From JBASEY01 sp049652745 (GTDB taxonomy: Bacteria; CSSED10-310), in the NCBI GenBank assembly GCA_049652745.1, contig JBASEY010000023.1, positions 62,001-126,000 of the forward strand: a stretch of 64,000 bases of DNA, written 5' to 3'. The notes under the pieces were generated by a model, which saw only the letters and a program-made list of their open reading frames with translations, was not told where the DNA came from and did not search any database. The position numbers and the translations under genes are program-made. How positions within the stretch are numbered: position 1 is the first letter of the stretch; every line of letters begins with the position of its first letter. This document shows positions 50,687-57,744 of this stretch, piece by piece.

Positions 50687-52417
50687 ATGTATAAAACAAA
50701 ATTCTTGGCATTGCTTTTTAGTGCCTTTCTTGTGTTGACAGCCCATGTTTTTGCCGATTCTCTGGAAGAAATTCAGCAATATATTCTGGCTAATGATCTT
50801 GATTGGATTGCCGGAGAAACATCGGTATCAGGTTTATCGAAAGAAGAAAAACAAAATCTCCTCGGCCTGGTAGTCCCAGATTGGTATGTCGAACCCGATC
50901 CGGACAAATCTGATTCTGAATTTTTTGATGACAGAGGTTATCTCAATTGGGTTGAACAGGGTGGTACGACGCCAGCAAAATCTCAAGGAAATTGTGGTTC
51001 GTGTTGGGCTTTTGCGACAACTGCCATGGTCGAATCCTTTATTAAAATTTATGATGGTATTACCCGAGATTTATCTGAACAGCAGCTCATTTCCTGTAAT
51101 ACCTACGGATATGGGTGTGGTGGCGGTTGGTTTTACCCTCAAATTTACAAAAATCCAGGCGGCATACTGGAATCCTGCATGCCTTATGCCGCGTCTGACT
51201 CTCCGCCCTGTAAACAGAATCAGTGTGAAAAAGTGGCTTTCATAAGTGGTTATCAGGAAATCAACTCGAGTATTACATCTATTAAAAATGCGCTTCAAGA
51301 TGGCCCCGTAGCGGCAGCCATGTATGTTTACGATGATTTTCATTATTATACCGGGGGCTGTTACAGCCACTCCCATAGTTCAGGAGTCAATCATGCTATT
51401 CTCATCGTCGGTTATGATGACAGTGCATGCAATGGAAATGGCGCTTGGTTGATCAAGAACTCTTGGGGATCGAATTGGGGACTGGATGGATACGGCTGGG
51501 TAAAATACGGTTCGTGTTCGATTGGATATGGTGCAACACGGGTTACCTATACTACATCGCCTACCAATACGCCAGTAAAAACGCCGACCCCTACACCGAC
51601 TCCGACACCTTTTACTCCTTCACCTACACAGACTCCCATTCCAACTCGAACCCCTATTCCAACCTGGACGCCTTCGCCGACGAAAACGCCAGTCCCCAGT
51701 GGAACACCACAAGAAACTCCCACGCCTTATAAGACTAATACGCCTATACCGAGCGCTACTCCGACTAGAACACCGGTTCCAACCTATACACCAGCAACAA
51801 AAACTCCAACGCCTTATCACACCAACACACCCGTACCGACTGCCACAGCTACAAGAACACCTGTTCCAACCCGCACACCACCACCGCAAACTCCGACGCC
51901 TACACCGACAAGAACACCATATTCAACCAGTACGCCTGTTCCAACGAATACTCCTGCATTGCCTACCTCAACTCCCTTCTATACGGCAACTTCTACTCCC
52001 AATCCCTTTACAGCCACACCAGAACCATATTCCCCTACATGGGTGCCCGAAACAGCTACTCCTACACCAACTGCTGAAATACAGATCGGCCTCGAATTGA
52101 ATAAAAGATCTTTTCAAGGCAATGATCCTTTTATTTTGAACCTTTATTTCTATAACCTCTCACAGCCTTTATTTGTGGAGATAATGGTAGCTTTACAGGT
52201 CGGGGACACTTTCTGGTTTTATCCAGAATGGCGTGAAAACCTTACGAAAGTATTCCAACCCATCGATTCAGGTTATTCTGAGATAAATCTATTAGCGTTC
52301 AAATGGCCGGATAACGGGATTAAAACCGATACCATGTATTTCTGGGCTGCTGTTTTAGCAATGGATACATACGACGTCATCTCGAATGTTGATTTCATTG
52401 CTTTTAGAGGATTATAA
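50687..52417 (+). CDS. Secreted papain-like cysteine peptidase (C1A) with long Thr/Pro linker and C-terminal beta domain
   Basis: A 576-residue exported peptidase. The signal peptide is residues 1-23 (LALLFSAFLVLTAHVFA). The papain core has oxyanion Gln100, nucleophile Cys106 (QGNCGSCWAFA), His236 (GVNHAILIVGYDD) and Asn258 (IKNSWGSNWGLDGYGW), so it should be active. Only about 60 residues lie between signal and core, a short proregion. Residues about 290-464 are an extreme Thr/Pro repeat (TPTPTPTPTPF and similar, NTP and RTP units), probably an extended, O-glycosylated stalk. A C-terminal domain of about 110 residues (FQGNDPFILNLYFYNLSQP) looks beta-rich, perhaps for surface attachment. The ATG has GGGGTGA about 7 bases upstream. 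The Thr/Pro linker is compositionally unlike its neighbours but the codon pattern is not foreign. Confidence 0.92.
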   Translation: MYKTKFLALLFSAFLVLTAHVFADSLEEIQQYILANDLDWIAGETSVSGLSKEEKQNLLGLVVPDWYVEPDPDKSDSEFFDDRGYLNWVEQGGTTPAKSQGNCGSCWAFATTAMVESFIKIYDGITRDLSEQQLISCNTYGYGCGGGWFYPQIYKNPGGILESCMPYAASDSPPCKQNQCEKVAFISGYQEINSSITSIKNALQDGPVAAAMYVYDDFHYYTGGCYSHSHSSGVNHAILIVGYDDSACNGNGAWLIKNSWGSNWGLDGYGWVKYGSCSIGYGATRVTYTTSPTNTPVKTPTPTPTPTPFTPSPTQTPIPTRTPIPTWTPSPTKTPVPSGTPQETPTPYKTNTPIPSATPTRTPVPTYTPATKTPTPYHTNTPVPTATATRTPVPTRTPPPQTPTPTPTRTPYSTSTPVPTNTPALPTSTPFYTATSTPNPFTATPEPYSPTWVPETATPTPTAEIQIGLELNKRSFQGNDPFILNLYFYNLSQPLFVEIMVALQVGDTFWFYPEWRENLTKVFQPIDSGYSEINLLAFKWPDNGIKTDTMYFWAAVLAMDTYDVISNVDFIAFRGL

Positions 52418-52429
52418 TCAATTTATCGT

Positions 52430-52759
52430 TTAACAGTATGAAGTTCGATTGGCGAATCTGCACCTGAATGGGTTTCCAAACCAGTTGATTTCCTGATAAT
52501 CGATTTTCAGGGCGCCGTTGTACTGCATGATACGCATCAGATTGCGATCGACATGAAACAATGTCTGGTTGACCAATATCTTTTCATCTGTTGCCTCAGG
52601 CTCATCCAGAGCCAGTTTTATCGACGGCCCGCCTCACCCATAACCTTCAATAAATATTCTTGCAACTTTTCCGGTATTCTCTTTTGCCGCCAAAAGCTCA
52701 CTCAGCTTTTTATGAGCATCTTCTGAAACGTTCAGCCATGTTTGATCAATAGTTTTCAT
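52430..52759 (-). CDS. HesB/IscA-like selenoprotein, Sec at residue 42 (in-frame TGA)
   Basis: Readable only if TGA at 52636-52634 is selenocysteine. The frame opens at the ATG at 52759 with AAGGG about 9 bases upstream, runs 41 codons to ARIFIEGYG, meets TGA, and continues GGPSIKLALDEP in the same frame for 67 more codons to TAA (52432-52430), giving 109 residues. Sequence on both sides is coherent with the HesB-like group of A-type iron-sulfur scaffold relatives, where GYG-U-GGP is a known Sec motif and other members carry Cys at that position. A hairpin fitting the bacterial SECIS model starts 20 bases after TGA. The gene lies 11 bases after the thioredoxin gene and is convergent with the protease gene. 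The alternative is a nonsense-mutated pseudogene, but no other damage is seen and TGA falls exactly at the Sec/Cys position. Confidence 0.85.
52599..52636 (-). promoter_or_regulatory. UGA Sec codon with SECIS-like hairpin
   Basis: In the message, UGA (52636-52634) is followed after 20 bases by GGCTC-TGGAT-GAGCC (52613-52599), a perfect 5-bp stem with a 5-base loop. The apical loop begins 25 bases after UGA and has G as its second base. These values fit the published bacterial SECIS model (short upper stem, small loop with an early G, 16-37 bases from UGA). Confidence 0.75.
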
Positions 52760-52770
52760 GTTTTTATCCC

Positions 52771-53121
52771 TTATAGACATTTATTTTGGTTAAGTATTTC
52801 CATGATTTCCTTTTTTCCGTGTACACCAGGCACTATTTTTAACAATTTTCCTTCGGAGAAAACCGCTAGAGTAGGAATAGCTTGTATTTTAAAAATATCT
52901 GATACCATGGGGTTCTCATCGACATTCACTTTGGCGATTTTTACTTTCCCTTTTAATTCTGGCGCCAAGTCGTTCAAAATGGTATTCATTTGCCGACATG
53001 GGCCACACCAAGGAGCCCAAAAATCAACAAGAACCGGAATTTTATTCATGATGACTTCAGAATAAAACTCGGCATCCGTCACATGGTGGATAAGCTCTTC
53101 GGATATGGCATTTTCATTCAT
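52771..53121 (-). CDS. trxA: Thioredoxin
   Basis: A 116-residue thioredoxin with the active site WCGPC (Cys39 and Cys42), VDFWAPWC before it, the buried Asp of NVDENP, and the cis-Pro loop IPTLAVF. I start at the ATG at 53121, which follows AAGGAGGTGA at the right distance; the frame also opens at 53142 but that ATG precedes the ribosome site. The HesB-like selenoprotein gene starts 11 bases after its stop, which places the AAGGG ribosome site of that gene in the gap. A dithiol reductase next to a selenol protein suggests that thioredoxin reduces the Sec protein, an inference. Confidence 0.95.
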   Translation of the reverse strand: MNENAISEELIHHVTDAEFYSEVIMNKIPVLVDFWAPWCGPCRQMNTILNDLAPELKGKVKIAKVNVDENPMVSDIFKIQAIPTLAVFSEGKLLKIVPGVHGKKEIMEILNQNKCL

Positions 53122-53212
53122 CGATTCACCTCCTTGACCCATAGATAAACCTGAATTTTGTCGCTTTTAAAACGATAAGGTTACACGTATGTGAATTCAG
53201 AATTTCGGGTTA

Positions 53213-53494
53213 TCAGGAAATTGTAGGTTTGTCGGTTTTTTTGCGGCCGGTTATTTCTTCAATTTTTTTGCTGATGACCTGCCAGTTGATTTCCGGCGCC
53301 ACTGCCGAGTCCGTTTCTTTTTTACGGGCTTGATAGAGAGCGATAGTTTTTCTCAATGTATGATAGACTGCACGGCATTCAGGATCATTCTGAATCATGC
53401 TTTCCGCTTCTATTAAGTCATTCCTGTCAAGATCTCCATCGATAAGACCGTTAACCAGCTCCAACAATCTCTCACAGGATTCATCTTTTTTCAT
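53213..53494 (-). CDS. Putative soluble anti-sigma factor
   Basis: A 93-residue acidic-basic protein whose ATG overlaps the ECF sigma gene by 4 bases (ATGA). The N-terminal pattern (LLELVNGLIDGDLDRNDLIEA, then NDPECRAVYHTLR) follows zinc-type anti-sigma domains (zf-HC2), but only one Cys of the His-x3-Cys-x2-Cys site remains (DPEC; no His, first Cys replaced by Asp). There is no membrane helix, so it would be cytosolic. Assignment rests on position and weak pattern; it could be another small regulator. Confidence 0.62.
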   Translation of the reverse strand: MKKDESCERLLELVNGLIDGDLDRNDLIEAESMIQNDPECRAVYHTLRKTIALYQARKKETDSAVAPEINWQVISKKIEEITGRKKTDKPTIS

Positions 53495-54051
53495 GCCGAC
53501 CTGCTTTCAGCCAGCATATATTCGTGGAGTTCGTTTCTTAAAAAAGCTCTTGCTCGATGTAATCGAACCTTTACATTCGTGACTGATAAATTCATGGCTT
53601 GCGCTGTTTCTTCACCGCTTAGGCCCTCAATATCTCTCATGATAAAGACTAATCGGTATGAATCCGGCAACTTTAAAATTGCGTCATCCATCACTTTTCT
53701 AAGCTCATCATTCAAGGTCTGAGCAAGAGGGTCTTTGCTCCAATCAGAATGGCCTTCCATCATAAGCGAGTTAGTTTGGTGGGCAACGTCTTCGATGATG
53801 CTGGGATCGATAGAAACCGGTGTTTTCTTTCGTTTTTTTGACAGGCACGTATTCGATGCGATCCGGTACAACCATGTTGAAACTTGCGATTCTCCGCGAA
53901 ACTGATTCCAATTTTTCAATGCCTTTAAAGCAGTTTCTTGCAGCACTTCTTCTGCTTCTTCTTGATTTCCACACATTTTCCACGCTATGCGAAACATCTT
54001 TTCTTTTTCTTGTTCCAAAGTTAATTTCAGCTTCTCATTTGTATTTCCCAT
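53491..54051 (-). CDS. ECF-type RNA polymerase sigma factor
   Basis: A 186-residue sigma-70 family protein with region 2 (RIAWKMCGNQEEAEEVLQET, then FRGESQVSTWLYRIASNTCL) and region 4 (ILKLPDSYRLVFIMRDIEG, LSGEETAQAMNLSVTNVKVR, LHRARAF). The length and absence of region 3 fit ECF sigma. It is followed by the putative anti-sigma gene with a 4-base overlap. The target promoters are unknown; I could not identify a self-promoter in the 314-base upstream gap. Confidence 0.93.
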   Translation of the reverse strand: MGNTNEKLKLTLEQEKEKMFRIAWKMCGNQEEAEEVLQETALKALKNWNQFRGESQVSTWLYRIASNTCLSKKRKKTPVSIDPSIIEDVAHQTNSLMMEGHSDWSKDPLAQTLNDELRKVMDDAILKLPDSYRLVFIMRDIEGLSGEETAQAMNLSVTNVKVRLHRARAFLRNELHEYMLAESRSA

Positions 54052-54365
54052 ATTTGTACCTGTTTAGTTAGAGAAATAAGCATGGAAATCATAGAATATA
54101 TCGTTCATAATTAAAAGGTACTTATTGTGATTTTCCTACTTGGTGGCTTGGAAAAAATATTCAATAGTACAAAGCTTCATTTTGCCCGTTGGCCCAGCGA
54201 TTTGAAAACTCAAAAAATTGCCCAGTCTTTGAGTGTTCACAGTATTTTCGAAAAGTTTGTCTTTAGTCGTCGAGTGTATGAAGTTGGGTTGGACCTTGTA
54301 TGGATTGATTTGAGTTGATAGACTTATAGATGAGTCTGTGCTTTTTATATTAATGAGATATCGAT
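54052..54365. other. Intergenic region between sigma factor and Crp-like regulator (314 bases)
   Basis: Divergent gap. It contains an AGGT ribosome site for the sigma gene near 54060 (minus strand), an AT-rich tract (54095-54135), and no tRNA, terminator or clear consensus promoter. A 63-codon plus-strand frame from a GTG at 54127 lacks a ribosome site and protein-like pattern, and I do not annotate it. The region probably holds promoters for both flanking genes. Confidence 0.6.
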
Positions 54366-55031
54366 ATGGAAAATTCCAAAACTAAAACATCGATGGGTAT
54401 TGGTAGAAGAATGATTTATAGGGCTGGAGAAAGAATTTTTTCTGAAGGCCAGCTTGGTAAAGAGATGTATGTTGTCGAATCTGGAAAAATTCGGATTTTC
54501 CTGACTTCTCAAAATCGTGAATTGACTCTTGCGGTATTGATGCGGGGTGATTTTTTTGGAGAAATGGCGCTTCTTGAAGATCTTCCTCGGTCAGCGAGCG
54601 CTTCGGCTATGATAGAGACGCGGTTGATTGCTATAGGAAAAGAAGATTTTAAGTATTTAATACGTGAGCATCCTGAGATTGCTATGAAAGTGTTGGGTAG
54701 ATTCAGCAGCCGTTTGAGGGATGCAGACAGTTTGATCAACTTGCTGCTTTTAGGTGAAAACACGGGCTTGGTCATATCTGAACTTGTTAAATTAGTTTTG
54801 TTTCATCATGGAGCCGATCAACATTTACCGAAAGAGTGCCTGGTTCCGGTTTCTCTAAATGATCTAATGGAGCTAACAGGGCTAGGAATCGATCAAATAG
54901 AAACGATTATGCAGGAGCTTTCAAAAATCGGGCTTGCAACTGTTTCTCCCGATGGGATTATTGTCCGACGTCATGCCAGATTAAAATCTTATCTGGATTA
55001 CTTTAATTGGCGTCAACGGAGCGCTTTTTAA
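54366..55031 (+). CDS. Crp/Fnr family transcriptional regulator
   Basis: A 221-residue regulator. The N-terminal cyclic-nucleotide-binding fold (about 15-130) has FSEGQLGKEMYVVESGKIRI and the phosphate cassette region GDFFGEMALLEDLPRSASA, with Gly, Glu and Arg placed as in nucleotide-binding members, so cAMP or a similar ligand is possible. The C-terminal winged helix (about 165-215, SLNDLMELTGLGIDQIETIM) binds DNA. There are no clustered cysteines, so it is not an Fnr-type oxygen sensor. It is convergent with tatD by 8 bases. Confidence 0.9.
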   Translation: MENSKTKTSMGIGRRMIYRAGERIFSEGQLGKEMYVVESGKIRIFLTSQNRELTLAVLMRGDFFGEMALLEDLPRSASASAMIETRLIAIGKEDFKYLIREHPEIAMKVLGRFSSRLRDADSLINLLLLGENTGLVISELVKLVLFHHGADQHLPKECLVPVSLNDLMELTGLGIDQIETIMQELSKIGLATVSPDGIIVRRHARLKSYLDYFNWRQRSAF

Positions 55032-55039
55032 AAACCATG

Positions 55040-55795
55040 CTAAATCCGAAAACATTCTTGAATATTTTTTCGTAGGCGGTCCGTTATTTTTTTTATGGGG
55101 ATACCCGTTATTTCCGAGTATTTACTATAAATATAATGAATGTTTTCAGGGGTATTTCTTTTTCCTCTAATAGGGGTGGGAGAGAGATAAGGTGAATCTG
55201 TTTCCAGTAAAACTCTTTCGACTGGGATGGATTTGAGTGTTTTTATAGTTTCTTTCGCATTAGGAAAAGTAATTATACCGCCGTAAGAGAGGAAAAAGCC
55301 TTTTTTGATAAAAAATTTTGCATCTTCATCATTCCCGCTGAAACAGTGGATAACGCCTGAAAGCTTGGAGTCAGGATATTGCTTAAATATATTTTTAAGA
55401 TCACCAAATGCTTCTCGACAATGGATGACGACGGGTTTGGAAATCTGCACGGCGAAATCCAATTGTGTTTTCAGGATTTCGATTTGAAGGTCTTTTGGTG
55501 CAAAATTATAGTGGAAATCAAGTCCGATTTCACCCAGTGCTACAATCTCGTCGATATGGCTTTGGATGGTTTCGATTGTTTTTTCATCCCAAGAATATGC
55601 TTCGTGTGGGTGTACGCCTGCTGTTGCATAAATCGTATCGTATTTTTGTGATAGATAGATACATTTAAGGCTGTCTTTTAGGTTTATGGCAATGGTTATT
55701 ATTCCGGATATGCCCGATGAAAATGCTTTATTTATAACACTATATACATCATTTGAAAAGGCGGAATCTGTTAAATGAGCGTGAGTATCAAACAT
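55040..55795 (-). CDS. TatD family metal-dependent DNase
   Basis: A 251-residue TIM-barrel hydrolase. Metal ligands are visible in FDTHAHLTD, EIGLDFHY and VIHCREAFGD, and the end has LLETDSPYLSP. Related to TatD/YcfH 3'-5' exonuclease or D-aminoacyl-tRNA deacylase-like activity; the exact substrate is not readable. The ATG at 55795 has no strong ribosome site. The HU gene lies 69 bases upstream on the same strand. Confidence 0.92.
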   Translation of the reverse strand: MFDTHAHLTDSAFSNDVYSVINKAFSSGISGIITIAINLKDSLKCIYLSQKYDTIYATAGVHPHEAYSWDEKTIETIQSHIDEIVALGEIGLDFHYNFAPKDLQIEILKTQLDFAVQISKPVVIHCREAFGDLKNIFKQYPDSKLSGVIHCFSGNDEDAKFFIKKGFFLSYGGIITFPNAKETIKTLKSIPVERVLLETDSPYLSPTPIRGKRNTPENIHYIYSKYSEITGIPIKKITDRLRKNIQECFRI

Positions 55796-55864
55796 GATTT
55801 GAAACAGTTAGAGCAACCCTTTCGAGTTGCTCTAAATAAGAATTTGCCCTTAAAAAACCAAAGG

Positions 55865-56137
55865 TTAAGCGACTGCTTCTTTCAGTGATTTTCCCGGTTT
55901 GAATTTGGGAACGACACTAGCCGGAATATTGAGTTCTTTTCCGGTTTTAGGATTTCGGCCTTTGCGAGCAGGTCTTTTGGCAACGGAAAAAGTACCAAAT
56001 CCAACGAAAGTTACTTTTTCTCTGTTGGCTAGAGCGCCGGTTATTCCGTCAATAACTGCATTCAATGCTTTTTCTGCGACGGTTTTAGTGATGCCGGCTT
56101 CTTCTGCGATGTTTTGTACGAGTTCTTTCTTTGTCAC
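55865..56137 (-). CDS. hup: HU family histone-like DNA-binding protein
   Basis: A 90-residue HU: NAVIDGITGALANREKVTF, VGFGTFSVAKRPARKGRNPK and the DNA-arm region NPKTGKELNIPAS are canonical, including the Arg-Lys-Gly-Arg-Asn-Pro loop. The GTG start at 56137 has GGGAGG 8-9 bases upstream. A near-consensus promoter is directly upstream (56205-56232, minus). It compacts DNA as a dimer. Confidence 0.96.
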   Translation of the reverse strand: MTKKELVQNIAEEAGITKTVAEKALNAVIDGITGALANREKVTFVGFGTFSVAKRPARKGRNPKTGKELNIPASVVPKFKPGKSLKEAVA

Positions 56138-56204
56138 GATCCTAAACCTCCCTAGAAATTTTAGGTTACAACAACAGTTGATAAATCAAGTACCACATTT
56201 CCCC

Positions 56205-56232
56205 ATTATGGGACATCAAAATTGTTTGTCAA
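56205..56232 (-). promoter_or_regulatory. Sigma-70-type promoter for the HU gene
   Basis: On the minus strand TTGACA (56232-56227), a 16-bp spacer and CATAAT (56210-56205). Eleven of twelve hexamer bases match the consensus. The start would be near 56198, about 60 bases before the GTG. Confidence 0.75.
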
Positions 56233-56265
56233 GACATTTTTCAAAAAAAATTATTTTTTAGCGCC

Positions 56266-56496
56266 TCAAACGCGCTTTTTTATTTCCTGATCGACTTTTT
56301 TCAACATTTTATAAAATTCATCCCAGTTTTCCGAATGAAAACGAACACCTTTTTTTGTTGGTCCTGAATAATCTTCACCGGTCATATATTCCCGAATATC
56401 TACGTACATCTCGTTACGATACTCAATAAGAGTCGCTCGAATTTCAAGACCGTCTTTTTTCGGTATAGCGGCTATTTCGATTGATTTATTCGACAT
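56266..56496 (-). CDS. PC4/p15-like single-stranded DNA-binding protein
   Basis: A 76-residue protein with the PC4 (transcriptional coactivator p15) signature: YVDIREYMTGEDYSGPTKKG, then VRFHSENWDEFYKML. Bacterial members bind single-stranded nucleic acid and may aid transcription or repair. The ATG at 56496 is preceded by a GGAGAT site on the minus strand. The gene lies upstream of hup but with its own gap of 128 bases that contains the hup promoter. Confidence 0.88.
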   Translation of the reverse strand: MSNKSIEIAAIPKKDGLEIRATLIEYRNEMYVDIREYMTGEDYSGPTKKGVRFHSENWDEFYKMLKKVDQEIKKRV

Positions 56497-56569
56497 GTCG
56501 GTATCTCCATTAACTCCGTTAGAAAGCGCTTGACTGCCAAATCCCGCTTCTTATCCTCTCATCTGTCAG

Positions 56570-56598
56570 TTGTCAAGCGGGGTACTATAATTTATAAT
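56570..56598 (+). promoter_or_regulatory. Sigma-70-type promoter of the polysaccharide/GGDEF operon
   Basis: TTGTCA (56570-56575), 17-bp spacer, TATAAT (56593-56598). The start would be near 56605, 27 bases before the GTG at 56632 of the glycosyltransferase gene. This argues that the longer frame from 56530, which begins upstream of the promoter, is not used. Confidence 0.75.
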
Positions 56599-56631
56599 CG
56601 ACCCGTCTATCGGCTGTTGAAGGAAAAAGTT

Positions 56632-57744
56632 GTGGACCCTAAATTGGACTGTAAATATTACATTGGAGAAAAACCTTGCATTTACAAACGTCGCTGTAAC
56701 GACTGCCCTGAATATCGTAGTAGAGGAATGCAAGTAATCATCATCAAGCTTGGAGCCATGGGCGACGCTTTGCGTACTACTCCTCTTCTATATGCTATTA
56801 AAAGAAAATTTCCTGTTTCGACAATTACCTGGTTGACCGATAAAGAGTCTCACAAAATACTGGTCAATAATCATCTGATTGATGAATTGCTTGTCAATTC
56901 GCCTGACTGTATTTTACCGCTTTTAAGCAGAAGGTTTGACTGGGCGGTTTGTCTTGACAAGGACCCAACAGTGACTTCTCTGATCTTACAGTTGAATTGC
57001 TCCCACAAATATGGGTTTACCTTATCACCCTATGGCACGTTGGATATTCTGAATGAAGCATCTCGATATGCCCTTGCCCTTGGCATCGATGACGAACTCA
57101 AATTTTTTATAAACAGAAAAACCTATCAGGAAATAATTTATGACATGGCAGAAGTGCCTTATCAACGGGATGAATACATTTTTCATCTCTCTGAATCTGA
57201 TTCAATGGCGGCCCAAGCAGTTTTATCATCCTTAGAGGCGCCTGGCGCCGGCCCTTCCATAGGTTTGAATACGGGTTGCGGAGATATCTTTGCTACCAAG
57301 AAATGGCCAAAACAGCATTTCATCGATCTCGCCAAAATGCTCAGGGTTCGATTGGATGCCAAGGTATATCTTTTAGGGGGAGAAAGTGAAGCCGCTGAAA
57401 ACCAAGAAATTGAAACGATTTTAAATAAGGATGTGTTGAATACGGGAGTTCATTCGCTGAATATATTTGCTGGGATGATCAAACATATGGATGCGGTAAT
57501 AGCTAGTGACACGATGGCGCTTCATATGGCGCTAGCTGTCCGGACTCCCGTTATCGGGCTGTTTGGTCCCACTTGTTACCAGGAAATAGATTTTTACGAA
57601 AGAGGTCAAGCGATAATAGCACAAAGAGAATGCACTCCTTGTTATCGCCGCGCTTGCAAAGACAAAATTAGCTGCATGAATGATATACAACCAACAGCAG
57701 TCTTCGATGAACTTCTCAAATTTGTTGATAGCCGTGAAAATTGA
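56632..57744 (+). CDS. Family 9 glycosyltransferase (heptosyltransferase-like)
   Basis: A 370-residue GT-B enzyme. The N-terminal Cys-rich strip (CKYYIGEKPCIYKRRCNDCP) is followed by IIKLGAMGDALRTTPLL, the hallmark of the heptosyltransferase family, and the C-terminal half has GLNTGCGDIFATKKWP, GLFGPTC and a further Cys set (CTPCYRRACKD). The start is the GTG at 56632 with AAGGA seven bases upstream and a promoter just ahead. It probably adds heptose or a similar sugar to a lipid or surface glycan. The sugar transferase gene begins inside its 3' end. Confidence 0.88.
   Translation: MDPKLDCKYYIGEKPCIYKRRCNDCPEYRSRGMQVIIIKLGAMGDALRTTPLLYAIKRKFPVSTITWLTDKESHKILVNNHLIDELLVNSPDCILPLLSRRFDWAVCLDKDPTVTSLILQLNCSHKYGFTLSPYGTLDILNEASRYALALGIDDELKFFINRKTYQEIIYDMAEVPYQRDEYIFHLSESDSMAAQAVLSSLEAPGAGPSIGLNTGCGDIFATKKWPKQHFIDLAKMLRVRLDAKVYLLGGESEAAENQEIETILNKDVLNTGVHSLNIFAGMIKHMDAVIASDTMALHMALAVRTPVIGLFGPTCYQEIDFYERGQAIIAQRECTPCYRRACKDKISCMNDIQPTAVFDELLKFVDSREN

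Noticed and set aside
51550..52075. Thr/Pro repeat region as a separate antisense gene (Trp/Arg/Cys-rich minus-strand frame)
   Set aside because: It is the mirror of a low-complexity coding repeat, with no start signal or protein-like pattern.
52430..52759. Genome-wide reassignment of TGA (to Gly or Trp) as an explanation of the in-frame TGA
   Set aside because: Many genes in the window end with TGA in normal positions (for example the SPOR protein, corC and the NfeD protease), so TGA is an ordinary stop here.
54127..54318. Small plus-strand ORF (63 codons) in the sigma/Crp gap
   Set aside because: GTG start without ribosome site, no recognisable protein pattern, and composition like the intergenic flank.
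56260..56276. AGCGC-GTTTGAG-GCGCT hairpin at the PC4 stop as a terminator
   Set aside because: On the minus strand the stem is only 5 bp and the U-run is several bases away, so it is too weak to call.
56530..56631. Upstream extension of the family 9 glycosyltransferase
   Set aside because: A near-consensus promoter at 56570-56598 and an AAGGA site before the GTG at 56632 indicate the shorter protein.
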